NCBI GenBank assembly: GCA_009829735.1
Contig: CM020620.1
Location: forward strand, 22,418,020 to 22,482,019
Source of the DNA: Pyropia yezoensis
Taxonomy: Eukaryota > Rhodophyta > Bangiophyceae > Bangiales > Bangiaceae
Length of the DNA stretch: 64,000 bases
Direction: 5' to 3'
Position numbers and translations under genes: made by a program. The notes below the pieces were generated by a model that searched no databases, was not told the DNA's origin, and saw only the letters and a list, made by a program, of their open reading frames with translations. Positions 23,035 through 34,300 of the stretch are shown here, piece after piece (positions within the stretch are counted from its first letter, which is position 1; every line of letters starts with the position of its first letter).

Positions 23035-26000
23035 TCACCGCCCCCCCCGCTGCCGGTGGGCGACGACCACCCCCACAAACCGGCGGACCAGCTCCTCTGA
23101 CGGCACCACCCCCTCGGACGCCGCCAGCGCGGCGGCATACGCGCGCACCGCCTCTGCGTCTGCCCCCGTGGCGCCCCCCACCACCGGCGCCACCACCGCC
23201 GCGATAAACGGGTCACCCAGCCGCCGCGCCGCCGCCACCTGCAACAACACGTTGGCGGTCATGACGCCCGCGCCCCGGCTGCCCGCCGCGTAGGCCGCCG
23301 CCCCGATGGGCGGCGCCGCCGTCGCGCCGGCGCCGGCGTTGGGAGTGGCGGGCGTGGGGGCGGCCGACGTGGCGGCGGCGCCCGCCGCCGCGGCGGGCGC
23401 CCGAAAGATTCCGTTGCGCACCGCCGATGCCACGCAGGCGGGCGCGACGGCGGTAATGACATAGTCGCCAAAGCCGGGGAGCGGGGCGTTCGGCGCCGCC
23501 GCGGCGGCCGCCTCAATCTGCGCGAGCTGCTGCTCAATCTTGCCCCCCGCCCCGCGCTCCGCCTCGTCCCCTCCAGAAGCCGCCGCCGTCGCCGCCGCCG
23601 GGCCGCCGCCGGCGGCACCGGCACCGGCGGCAGCCCCTCCCCCCGGCTTGGCCGGCGGCGGCGGCGCCCACTGGACGACCATCCGGGCGAGGGTGGTGAA
23701 GGCCAACTTGGACACCGCCGCCCCGACCCGCACGTCGACGCCGTTGCCGACGGCGGCGGCAACGACCGCCGCGACCAGTGGCTGGAGGGCGTGCGCCCGC
23801 GCCGGGTGGCCAAGGACGTCCCCCCCAAGGCCCGCAACGAGCACCCCGTGAATAAAGAGCAGCCAGTTGCGGTGAAGCTCCACCCGCTCCCGGTCCGCCT
23901 CGGCGACCGCCATTAGCCGGACGGGGTCGAGGGCGGGCGCCGCCGCTGCGACGCGCGCGCAGAGGGGCAGGTACAGCTCCGCCGCGACGGGTGCGGCGGC
24001 GGCGCGGAAGCGGGAGACCACCTGGTTGACCAGCACTACCACCGCGTTGAGCTCGGCGGGCGTCGCCGCCGCGGGTGACACGAGCGTCTCCATCGCGGCC
24101 GCGATAAAAGGCAGCGCCACCTCACCCAGTGTCTCCACCATCCGGTGGAGAAAAGTGAGGGTGCGCGCCTGTACGGCGGGGCCCGCCGCGGCCGACAGCG
24201 CCAGTACCGCCTCACACGCGGCGCGCCACGGCGCAAGGACCGCCTCGGGGAAGGGGGGGCGGCTCGCGCCGGGCGACGCGACCGCCGCCGCCGCCGCCGC
24301 CGCGGCCAACACCCCATTCGCGCCCGCCGCGCCGCTCCGGCCGTCGGCACTAGGACCGCCGCCGGGGGAACCTGCGCCGCTGCTGCCGCCATCGCCAGTG
24401 GTGGCCCGCGCACAAAAGCCCTTGGACAGCTGCGCGGCCGCGGCAATCCAGCGCTGCGCCGCGGCAGCGTCAAAGACGCCGCCACCGCCGCCCCCATTCG
24501 TAGAGGGGGGCGCGGCCGCGGCGCGCGCAGCGGTTGCCGCGGCTCGAAGGCCGTCAATGATGGGCGCGAGCGTGGAGGTTAGGTAGCCCGCGGTGGCGGC
24601 GGCGCTCGGGTCCACCCCCAGCAGCAGCCCTGCCGTGTCCAGCAGCGCGTCCTGGTCGGCCGCCACGGAGCTCCCCGCCGGCGCCAGAGGGAATATCCGG
24701 GGCACCAGTGCAGGGACAACGTCGCCCAAGTGGCGAGCCGCGATGGCGGAACGGAGGGGGCGAACCAGCTTGAGCAGCAGCGCCGCAGCCCGAGACCGCA
24801 CACGTGGGGACGGGTGGTCGAGCCCGCGGGTACCAAAGTAGATGGGCAGCACCGCCGACAGCAGGGCGTGGCCCGGGGAGGCCCCCACCTCCCGGTACGA
24901 GCGGGCAGCAAGGTCTAGGAAGGTCACCGCCACCTCGTCCAGCTGGTGCGCTTCCGCGGCGGTCCGGGCTGGCGCGACACCAGCAGCAGCAACCACTGAC
25001 GGGGGGGCGGCGAGCACCGCGCATATGACGGGGGAGAGGCGGCAGGTGAGGGGCTCGCCCAGCTCCGACGTGAGCTCCTGCAACGCAATGAGCAGCCGAA
25101 GGAGCAGCTCCGTGCGGCGGACGGTCGTCCACCAACCGTCGGCGGCGGCCACGTCCTTGGCCGACGGCGGTGGCGCGCCGGCGGAAGCCGCGTCAGCAGT
25201 CAGCAGGCCAGACGCCAGGTCCTCCACAGACGCCAGCACAACGGCCGGGGCAGCGCGGGCAGTGTTTTTTAGCAGCGTCACAAGGGAGTCGCGGAGGCCA
25301 CCAAACGCAGCCGCCCCGTCCTCGGGGTCATAGTCTGGGGGATAGACTGCCACCTCCTTGACCACCCGAAGGATTTCGCGAAGGCCAGCGTCACTGGCAC
25401 CCAGGTGGGAAGCCGCGGCGGCGGCAGCAGCGGTGGCGGCACTACCCCCACCTGCGGAAGCCGCAGCCGCCGCGGCTGCCGCTTCAGCCGCCTTACGGAC
25501 GGCAGACACATACGCAGAAATGAACTCTAGCGTCTGCGCCGCTACGTCTTCGTCCTCCTCATTCGCAATGTACCGGAGCGCAACGGGAAGGGCGGTCTCG
25601 ACGAGCGCTGCCGCCTCAGCGGCCGCAGTGGCAGCCTCCCCCCCCCTCCCCCCGCCGCCCGCCTCCCCAGCCAGGCCAATTGCCACCGTCGCGACCGTGT
25701 TGACCAGGTTAGCCACCTCGACGGTCGCAGACCTGAAGCCCAGCTCTGCGTCGCCCGCCCCCTGCGGCGGGAGCTCCGTCGCGAGCGCTGGCAGCAGCGC
25801 CCGCAACTGGAGGGCAGCTAGGAGGCTCGCCTTGGCCGCCGGCGCCATGCGCTTGGCCACTAGCGCCGACAGGGCCGCCGCGGACGCGGCGGCAAGCGGT
25901 GCCAACGCCGGGGCAGAGCCTGTCAGCGCTGCGTAGATGACCCGCAGCAGGTCGTTGGTGAGAAAGAGGCCAATGTCCACCCACTGGGCGTAGCGGCGGA

Positions 26001-26700
26001 TGAGGTCGAGTGCCGCGATCGCCGCTTCCGTGTCGGCGGCGGTGGCGCCCGGCACCGCCGCGGCCGCCACGGTGGATGCCCACGTCGCGACCAGCCCCGA
26101 GATGCAGTCCTCCCGCATTCCGTCCTTGACGCGCGCGCCCGCCGGCGACGCTGCCCGCACCGACGTGACGTCCTCATCCACCGCGCGGAGGATGCGAAAG
26201 AAGGCGTCGCGGCCGCCCGCGTCGCGCGACAGGGTGACGAGGTCAGTCGAAAAGGCACCCGGCCAGGTGGCGGGGTAGTCGGCCGCGATGAGGGTGGCGT
26301 ACAGCTGCGCCAGCTTGTTTCGCACGTACGCCGGCGATGCGGCGACAGCGGCGGACCGCAGCTGCGCCGTCACACACGACCGCACCGCCGCCCGGTCGGC
26401 GTCAGCGAGTGGACGTGTCCGCGAGACAAGAGCGTCATGGAGGACCGTGAGGCACCAGAAGCGCGCCTCTGGTCGGGGGGGAGGGCGTGGCGTAGGGGCG
26501 CCGACGGCGCCGGCGCCGGCGCCGGCGCTGCCGCCACCGCCGCCGCCGCCATCCGAGGCGGAAGCCAGGCGGGCAACGCAAAAACGCCACGCGTCAGGCG
26601 ACGACCGCAGCTGGTCACAATACGCAAGCGCGCGGCCACGGGCGGCCGCGTCGGCCGAGGCGTCGAGGCAGAGCAGCACGGCCATCTCAAAGTCGTCCAT
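23035..26700 (-). CDS. XPOT: Exportin-T (tRNA export receptor)
   Basis: This is one uninterrupted frame of 1,221 aa, starting at ATG 26700 (MDDFEMAVLLCLDASAD). Exportin-T (Los1/PAUSED) carries mature tRNA through the nuclear pore together with Ran-GTP. The N-terminal repeats follow the family closely: ALAYCDQLRSSPDAWRFC at about 25-41, RFWCLTVLHDAL at 80-91, VRNKLAQLYATLIAADYPATWPGAF at 126-150, then FFRILRAVDEDV, RVKDGMREDCISGLVATW and LIRRYAQWVDIGLFLTNDLLRVIYAAL. Usual family length is nearly 1,000; the excess is Ala/Gly-rich insertions between HEAT repeats (for example [19 protein letters not shown] near 51-69). No intron is needed. Unlike several neighbours the frame survives all G/C runs. 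Identification is firm for the N-terminal half and plausible for the rest by colinearity. Confidence 0.88.
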   Translation of the reverse strand: MDDFEMAVLLCLDASADAAARGRALAYCDQLRSSPDAWRFCVARLASASDGGGGGGGSAGAGAGAVGAPTPRPPPRPEARFWCLTVLHDALVSRTRPLADADRAAVRSCVTAQLRSAAVAASPAYVRNKLAQLYATLIAADYPATWPGAFSTDLVTLSRDAGGRDAFFRILRAVDEDVTSVRAASPAGARVKDGMREDCISGLVATWASTVAAAAVPGATAADTEAAIAALDLIRRYAQWVDIGLFLTNDLLRVIYAALTGSAPALAPLAAASAAALSALVAKRMAPAAKASLLAALQLRALLPALATELPPQGAGDAELGFRSATVEVANLVNTVATVAIGLAGEAGGGGRGGEAATAAAEAAALVETALPVALRYIANEEDEDVAAQTLEFISAYVSAVRKAAEAAAAAAAASAGGGSAATAAAAAAASHLGASDAGLREILRVVKEVAVYPPDYDPEDGAAAFGGLRDSLVTLLKNTARAAPAVVLASVEDLASGLLTADAASAGAPPPSAKDVAAADGWWTTVRRTELLLRLLIALQELTSELGEPLTCRLSPVICAVLAAPPSVVAAAGVAPARTAAEAHQLDEVAVTFLDLAARSYREVGASPGHALLSAVLPIYFGTRGLDHPSPRVRSRAAALLLKLVRPLRSAIAARHLGDVVPALVPRIFPLAPAGSSVAADQDALLDTAGLLLGVDPSAAATAGYLTSTLAPIIDGLRAAATAARAAAAPPSTNGGGGGGVFDAAAAQRWIAAAAQLSKGFCARATTGDGGSSGAGSPGGGPSADGRSGAAGANGVLAAAAAAAAVASPGASRPPFPEAVLAPWRAACEAVLALSAAAGPAVQARTLTFLHRMVETLGEVALPFIAAAMETLVSPAAATPAELNAVVVLVNQVVSRFRAAAAPVAAELYLPLCARVAAAAPALDPVRLMAVAEADRERVELHRNWLLFIHGVLVAGLGGDVLGHPARAHALQPLVAAVVAAAVGNGVDVRVGAAVSKLAFTTLARMVVQWAPPPPAKPGGGAAAGAGAAGGGPAAATAAASGGDEAERGAGGKIEQQLAQIEAAAAAAPNAPLPGFGDYVITAVAPACVASAVRNGIFRAPAAAAGAAATSAAPTPATPNAGAGATAAPPIGAAAYAAGSRGAGVMTANVLLQVAAARRLGDPFIAAVVAPVVGGATGADAEAVRAYAAALAASEGVVPSEELVRRFVGVVVAHRQRGGR

Positions 26701-27463
26701 GGTGGGCGCTCAGGCGTAGGAAAACAGGGGAAAAGGAGAGAGCAGAGGAGCAGCCACAGAACAAGCAGGGGAATAATATGTGGGTGTGAAGGTGTTGGGG
26801 GGGGGGAGGAGGTCGCCGGCGAAGCAGGGCGGACGCCGCCGACGCGGCCGCACCCACCGCCGTTGGCTCAAGTCGGAAGTCGTGGTGTGGGCTTTGCGGG
26901 GCGGCCGCTCACGGCAGTCGTGGTGTGGGCAGTGCGGCTCATGCCCTCGCTGTGGTTGCGACGTGGCCTACGATAAGAAGTACTACTGTAATTGAATAAC
27001 TAATTTCCGCGCGCACTTGCTAATTGGAAAGCTGTCTGGAGGGGAGGCGTGGCCGTGCCGCGTGGCAGGGTAGGCGTGGACTGGCAGCCAGCCAGCTGGC
27101 CAGAGGATACGACGACACCGTGGAAGCGCGCCGGCCAGGGATCCCCGTGACGGCGTCGTGCGTCATCTCTCGCCACGACTCCGTGACGTGGAGCTGTTCG
27201 GGACCCGCAGCTCCCCTATCCTTTTGCGCCCCTCCTCCATCCTGTTCCTCCCCTCGCCCCCACCGCCGGGGTGACCCGGCGCGCGATTTGGCCAACTCCC
27301 CCCAATCCCCCCCCCACCCGTATCCCTCATCCAACACCCTCTCCCTCACTCCCCCCGCCCCCCCCGCCGGGCCCATCTTCCCTAATCTCTCGGCTACTTA
27401 CTACCGCCCCGCCCCACCCCACTCTTCTCGGCACCCCCCCCCCCCCTCCTTTCCATCGAGGCC
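26701..27463. other. Divergent intergenic region
   Basis: It separates the XPOT start (minus) from the small plus-strand gene at 27464 and probably holds promoters for both. A short AT-rich stretch lies at 26,970-27,030. The right half is C-rich with several C-runs. No gene seen. Confidence 0.45.
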
Positions 27464-27931
27464 ATGCTTCCCGCCCGCGCCGCCGCCCGCGCCGCCTCCA
27501 CCACCGCCGCCGCCATCGCCGCCCGCTCCGCCACCCGCCCCGCCACCCGCCCCGCCGCCACTCGCGGGTGCCGACGGCTGCTGTTCACGGCCCCCCCCCC
27601 GCCCGCCACCCCCAGCGCTACGGGCGGGGGACTGGCGGCAGCGGCGGCGGCAGCGACGGCGGCGGCAGCGACGGCATCGGCGGCCGGCCGGCGGGCGGGC
27701 GTGGCAGGCGCGGCGGGCGCGTCGGCCACGGCGGCGGGCGCAGCGGCGGCGGCGCCCCCCCCGCAGCGTCCTGGCGGCCCGTCTTTGGGTGGGGGCCACC
27801 CGGCGGCGACGCTGGGGGGCGTGCCGCCGGCGCTGGCCGTTGGCCTCGCAGTGGCGGCGGCGGGCGACGCGCCGCGGCTGCTGGGGTGGGTGCTCCCCGT
27901 GCGGGGGGGAGTGCCCATTGACGACGCCTAG
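27464..27931 (+). CDS. Small Ala-rich protein with organelle-type leader
   Basis: The 155-aa frame starts at ATG 27464 with MLPARAAARAASTTAAAIAARSATRPATR, rich in Arg, Ala, Ser and Thr and without acidic residues, as in mitochondrial or plastid targeting leaders. A Gly/Ala linker follows. A hydrophobic stretch (LGGVPPALAVGLAVAAAGDAPRLLGWVLPV) near the C-terminus might span a membrane. The stop is at 27931. No family is recognised. Because all frames are open here at this GC content, the call rests on leader-like composition and on the intergenic position between XPOT and POLE. Confidence 0.35.
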   Translation: MLPARAAARAASTTAAAIAARSATRPATRPAATRGCRRLLFTAPPPPATPSATGGGLAAAAAAATAAAATASAAGRRAGVAGAAGASATAAGAAAAAPPPQRPGGPSLGGGHPAATLGGVPPALAVGLAVAAAGDAPRLLGWVLPVRGGVPIDDA

Positions 27932-28377
27932 CACATCGGGGGAGTGCGTGTCTGGTTGAGGCGAAGGACAGGACGCGGTGGGGGGGGTCCAGGGCGAGTG
28001 GAGGGCGTACCCGTTGGAGAGGAGGAAGGGGACTGACCGCCCGCCCCGCGGCCGTGGCGCTACCCGCGCCGCGCAGGGTTGCAGACCGTGTACGGCCGCC
28101 GCCAGTGGTGGCCGTGGTGCGGCTGCCACATCCGGGGCGAGCGGTCTCACAAGGTGGGGGCGTGGCGGCAAGACAAGGGGCCCTGCTTTGTCGCTCGGTC
28201 ACAGCCTTCTCCACGGGGGGGGGGGGGCGCATGCACACTCGTGCGCGCCCCCCGCCCCTTTTTTTTTTTTTCCGCGCCCGCCATCACACAACAACCTATG
28301 GACGATTATGACAAAAAAAAAGAAAGAAGAAAAAAAAGAGAGGGCACAAAAGAAGCCGCACGGTCTCTCCCCACATG
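27932..28377. other. Convergent intergenic region
   Basis: It lies between the stop of the small leader-bearing gene and the stop of POLE. It contains a T-run at 28260-28271 and a purine stretch of A/AG repeats at 28312-28346, which would be pyrimidine-rich in the POLE 3' UTR. No gene seen. Confidence 0.5.
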
Positions 28378-31300
28378 TCACCTGCCCCCCCCCTCCCCAC
28401 AGTTGGACCGGATCCACCCGAGCGTCTCGGCGAGCAGCGGCAGCCGGTGCATCGCAGCAACGGCGGCCATGGCGCGGAGGCGGCGGGCCCAGGCGTCTGC
28501 CCCCACGCCCACCCGAACGTACGCCCCCCCCGAGCAGGGGCAGTGGGGCGGCAGGTTGTCCCGCCGCACCAGCCCGCACCGCGTGCAGCGGCTGTCGGCC
28601 AGCTGCCACGCCGCGACCGCGCGGGAGGCGGCGTCGAGGAGCCGCGCCTCGACCGCGTCCCGGTCCAGCGCCTCCCCGCAATGGTCACACGCCCAGCCGC
28701 CGTCGGCGGCGTCGTCGTCGCCATCGACGGCGGTGGGGCCACTAACACCACCACCTCCACCACCTCCTCCACCACCGGCGCCCCCGCCCCGCCACAGCCG
28801 GCCGTCGCGGGCCAGGTCCACGTCCGCCACCCGCCCACAGTAGCCACACACCACGTCCCGCAGCGTGCAGTCGAGGGCGGGCGACACGTACGTCGCGGCG
28901 GGCGCAAACTCCCGCACCCGCAGCAGGCGCAGGAGGCCCCGCCGCAGGTCCGCCACCGCGTCGGCGGCCGACCCGGCAGCGACAACGCCGGTGGCGGATG
29001 CCGAGCCCACCGTGGGGGGGTCGTGGCCCCCACACGGGCCGTGGCTGCCGTCGGCAGCGGCGCCGTCGCCGCTGCCGCGCGCCGACTCGCCGTCGCGGCC
29101 CACCGACAGCACGTGGCACAGGCTGACCACAAACTCCACGGCGGGGCGGCGGGAGGTGGTCGCCACCGACCCGCCGCCGCCATCCCCGCCGGTTGCAGCC
29201 CCACCACCGCCGTCGCCGACGGCCGTGACGTCATCATCCCCCCACGCGCACGGGATGGGCGGCAGCCGGAGGGTGCCGACGAGGGAGAGGATCTCGCTGA
29301 CCTTGGCATACAGCTGCGGCGTCAGGCGCGCCAGCAGCGCCACCTCCTCCGCGTCGTATGCGCGGCTGCCTGGTCGCCGCGACGACGCCGGGTCGTCCTC
29401 CCCGCCGCCCTCGGCGGCGAGGCGGGCGCGCCGGTCCAGCACGGGCCGGCGGATCCACTCGGTGACCACCTGCGTCCAGACGACGCCCACGTCGACGGGC
29501 ATGTACCGGGTCAGGTCCCACACCATCCGGCACGTCGGGTCCGCAGCGGCGCCGTCGGCGCCGTCGGCACCGGCGCCGCCACGCCGGCGGGCACCCACCC
29601 CGCCCGGGCGGAGCTCCCCCCGGAGAATAGCGCCCTCCTGCTCGGCGGGCAACTCCCCGTAATTGTACCGGTCCAGGAAGAGCACCGCCGCGCTGATGGC
29701 CGTCAGCGGCGCAAAGCGGACGTGCCGAAAGAGCGGGCGTGACCGCACCGCCGCCTCGATGGCCGCTGCGTGGCGCAGCGCCGGCACCGCGTCGACGCGG
29801 GGGGTGGCCAGCAGGATCCGCGTCGGCGACGCGTAGATGACCGTCGCGCCCAGGGAGCGGAGCTCCCCAATGAGCTGCCAAAAGAGCTTGCGGTGGAGCC
29901 ACCGGACCAGCCGGGCGAGGCCGCCGTCGTGGACCACCGATGTGGTGCGGCCGGCGAGCCAGCGGGGGAGCTGGCTCAGCAGCTCGGCCGCCGCCACGGC
30001 CGTCGCGTCGTCGGCTGCGGCACCACCCTCGGCGTCTGCGTCGGCCGCCGCCGCCCACGAGGCGACCAAGTCACGGAGGACACGGAACGGCGCGGCGGCC
30101 GACGCGAGCACGTCCAGCGGCTCGTCCTTGGCACCCCCGGCTGCACCTCCGCCGGCGCCGCCCTTGCCCCCACCCCCCCCCATCCCCCCACCCCCCCCAG
30201 CGGCGCCCGCCCCGCCCTCAGCGGCCGCGTCAAACGCTTCGAAGGTGCCCTCTGCGGCATTGACGTGCGCGGCCGACAGGATGGTGGCGACGGTCAGGCG
30301 GCACACCTCGGCCTCAATGCACACGCTCCGGTACATGCCCGGGGCGGTCACCTCGAGAGGCACCAGCGCGTCCTCCTCCTCATCCGCCGCGCCGTCGGTG
30401 GCGAGCCCCCCGTCGCCCGCCGCGTCACCACCGCCCGTGTCAGGTGGGGAGCCCACCGGCGACGCCCACGACACGAGGCCCCGCCGCGTCGCCGCCCGCT
30501 CGTACGCCACATCCAGCGCCAGCAGGCGGCCGTCGCCGGTGGAGGTGTCGGCCTCGGCGTCGCCCGCGGCGACGGCAGCGCCGCCACCATCGCCACCCCC
30601 CACGCCGCCGCCAACCGCCGGGGCGGTGGCGGCGGTGGCGAGCGCGCCGAGCGGCACGCCCGCGACACGCGAAAGCCCCACCTGCGCGGCCGTCCAGCCG
30701 GCGAGGCCAGCCGTGCGGCCAAGCGCCGCCCGCGCGGCGGCCACCTCCCACCGGAGCAACCCAAAACGGCCGTCTGCGGTGGCAACGGGCAGGCGCACCA
30801 GCGGGAAGCCCCTCGCGGCGGGCATGACGCCGCCCACGTCGCCAAGCGCGGGGTCCCACGAGCACACCAGCAGCGTCCGCCGCGACGCCGACACGGCCGC
30901 CCCGTCGGCCGCCGCGCCGTCGCCGTCGCCGTCGCCGGCGCCGCAGTCCCCTTCGGCACCCCGGCGGGCGGCGGCGCCACCGGCCGCGGCGCCACGTCGC
31001 CGGCCGGCGGCGGCGCCACCGCCGCCACCGCCACCACTCTTGATGGCCGCCAGCCCCTGCGACAGCGCAGAGTAAGCCTCTTCGCGTCCCCGCGCGTAGC
31101 GGACAGACCAGCCAATGTCGGCGGGCAGCGCAGACGGTGCAGCCGCCGCCTTGTCCCCCCCCCCGCCGACCAGCTCCCGCCACAGCCGCCGCACATCGGG
31201 GCGGTCGGCGCCCTCGGAGCGAGTGACCACCACCAGCACCCCCGAGCGCGTGGCGGGCGACACGAGCGCCGCGACCGCCCGGCCAGACCCGTCTGCCGCG

Positions 31301-34300
31301 GCCACGCCGTACAGCAGGGCCTCGTGCAGCAGCAGCGGCGGCGGCGGCGGCGGCGGCTGTGCAGGCGCGCCCGGCACGGCCAGCGCCGCGTGCCGCCGCG
31401 CCGCGGCGGCGGCGGTACACGCGGCCAGGTAGGGGAGGTCCCGGTCAATGGTGGCGACCGCGAGGTCGTCCAGGTCCAGCCCCCGGCGGAGGAGCGCGGC
31501 CGCGCCGCCGCCGCCCACCGCCGCCACCGCAGACCGGCGGGGCACGACCGCCACGCCCAGCCGCGCCAGCGCCGCAAAACGCAGCGGCACCCCCCCGCCA
31601 TACACGCCCCGCACGCCGGGCCGGGCGGCCGCGTCGGCCAGCACCCGCCGCGCCACCCCGCGGTAGTCCCGCTCGGGCACGTCCACGCGGAACAGGTGGT
31701 CGGCCGCCGCGCCGCGGGGAAGCACCACCCCGCGTGGCGGCACGGGCGCGTAGGCCGCGTCGGAGAGCGCCCCCGACGCCGCCACCGACTCGGTGCAGTT
31801 GAGGAGCAGCCGCCGGCGGACGCGGAGCGGCAGCGCAACAAGCTCCCCGGGCGCAGCGCGTCCGCCGCTGCGTTGGACGGGCAGCACCCACAGGCGGTAC
31901 TCGCCGGGGGTGGGGGTGCCGTCGAGCGCCACCACCTGCCACACCACCCCGCGGCCAAGCAGGGGTGTCACCGCCGACCGGAAGCGCGACATCATCCGCG
32001 CCGCCGCGGTGGGGCCGCTGCCACTGCCGCCGCGGCCGCCCCCCCGGCCGCCGCCGCCCTCCCCCGGGGGCGCGAGAAAGTGGCGTGGCGCGTACGCCGC
32101 CGCCACGTCCACCCCCGCATCAGCGAGCAGCCGCCGCCGCCGGCGGTCGCGGGTGCGCCCACCACCGGCGCCGTCGTCCGAGTCGGACGACTCGTCGTCA
32201 GAGGGGCGGCCCTCCTCGCGGCGGCGCTTGCGGAGGGCGTAGCGCTCAACGCGCGCCGCCCGCTGCGCCCGCCAGATGGCCTTGGCGTGCCGCACCCACC
32301 CGCGGTAGTCGGACCGCTTGTCGGGGTGGGGGGCCGCCATGAGGGCGGCCAGCGTCGCGCGGGCGGCCGCCTCGCGGGCGGCGGGGGTGCGGGCGGTAGC
32401 AGCAGCGGCGGCCGCCGCCGCCGCCACGGGCCCGGCGGGCGCACCCCCCCGCCTCACGACGGTGGTCACTCGCGAGCGTGCGGGCGCGCCGGCCGCCGCC
32501 CCGGCCGCGGGGGTGTCTTCAATGTCCCGTGGGGGGCCAGGCGTGCTCCCCCCCCCCCCTCCCCCCAGGCCAGCAGTGATGCGCTTGCGGAGGGGCGTGC
32601 TGGAGACTCCCCCCGGCCCCCCGGGCGCGGCGGCTGGGGGGGGTCGCTTGGAAAAGTAGGCCGTGATGGACGTCTGCTTGCGCAAGTCCTTGAGCTCCCG
32701 CACCCGCTTGACCAGCCAGTCTGGGTAGACCACCGACGGCACCGGGTTGTCCACCAGCTGCAGCGCCGCCGGGATGGTAACGATCTTGAGGATGGCACTC
32801 GCGAGGCGGCCGCGGTAGTAGGACCAGTCGAGGAGTTCCGCCAGCGGCGCGGTCGCCTTGGTGCCGTCCCGCAGCCACTTGGACAGCAGCCGCGTGCGCA
32901 CGTCGGGGGCGGCCGCAAAGGCCAAGACGGGCAGCGCACGCTCGGTGATCGGCGCATCGGGGGGGGACGAGGCAATGACGTACGTGCACGCTAGGCCGGG
33001 CTCGGCGCCAATGTCGGGGTCAAGAAAGGCGGCGAGGCGCTTGGCGGTGGTGATGGCTGCGGACTTTTGCTTGGCGTCCATGTACGACTGAAGCGGCCGC
33101 GACATGTTGTTTTGCTCGGCGAGGAGCTCCAGCAGGGCTTCTTCGGACATGCCCTCGCCCTTGGTGTCGATGACGTTGAGCCACTTGGTGGCGGTGGCGC
33201 CCACCGAGTCGTAGCATGCCTAAAGAAGGGGGATGAAAGCGGTGGGGGGGAAGGGGAAAGGCACAGCACAGAGATACCCAGAGCGACGCGGAAAAGAGAA
33301 GCAGGTGGTGCAAGGAGGAAAAGAGTAGAGCGCGCTCCCAGTCAGTCGGTCTGGGACAGGCTCAACACGCAGCAGCACGCCCTTCATACCGATCGAGGGA
33401 TGGAACGTGCGGGCCCGGGTTCACAAGAAACGAAACCCTCGAGGCAACCACGAGCCCACCACATGAAGACCCCTGAACCCCCATCCACTCACTTACCGCA
33501 AGCGAGTCCCCGTCGAGAAAGGTGTGGAAAATCTCCTTCTGAAACGCCTTGATGAGCTTCAGCTCCCCCCGGCGCTTCAGCTCAAAGCCCTTCAGCTCGG
33601 CCAGTGACCCATCGTGGTTGAACACCGCGTACCGCTTCTTGATGCTCTTGCCCTCCTCCTTGGAGGCGGGCAGCACCATGGCCCGGTACGGGCCGTCCAC
33701 TTCAAACAGGATGCTGCACTCGGTGCGCGTCTCGTATCGCCCCGACCCGTCCGCCGCGAGCGCTTGGTACTGGGAGTTACTAAATGACGCCGCCACATCC
33801 GCATTGAACACCGACGCCATGTACGAGAGCGTCGCCTTCTTGCCGCCCCGCGTGACGAGCGTGAAGGTTTCCGGGAAGGACGCTGGCAGCGCGCACCAGA
33901 TGCCATCCGTGTCCAGCTCCAGCGACACCCCCAGCCGGTCCACCCGCTCCCTCGCCCGGCGGATGATAGCCGCGCCCGTCTGGGTCACCACCCCCGCCAT
34001 CTCCATCGAATACCACCGTGCGCCCCGCCGCATGACATAGCCGTAAAAGCTGTTGAGGATGCACTTGTGGGCCAGCTGCAGCGAGTCGTACAGCAGCACC
34101 CGTTTCTTGGCCTCGAGCAGCGCCGCGTCAGCCGCCGCCGTCGGCGCGCCGTCGGTCTGGGCGGCGAGAATGGCCGCTTCGGCGGCCGCCGCCTTGGCCT
34201 TCCACGTCTTGAGCAGCCCCTTGTACTCATACCGCCGGTCCCGAAAGGCGCGGACGGTGTCGACGTAAAAGGGGTTTTCGCGCTGACATACCGTCGCCGA

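Noticed and set aside
29770-32994. 1,074-aa plus-strand ORF
   Set aside because: It is the antisense shadow of POLE exon 2; its Arg/Pro/His-rich translation has no domain, whereas the minus strand has clear POLE homology.
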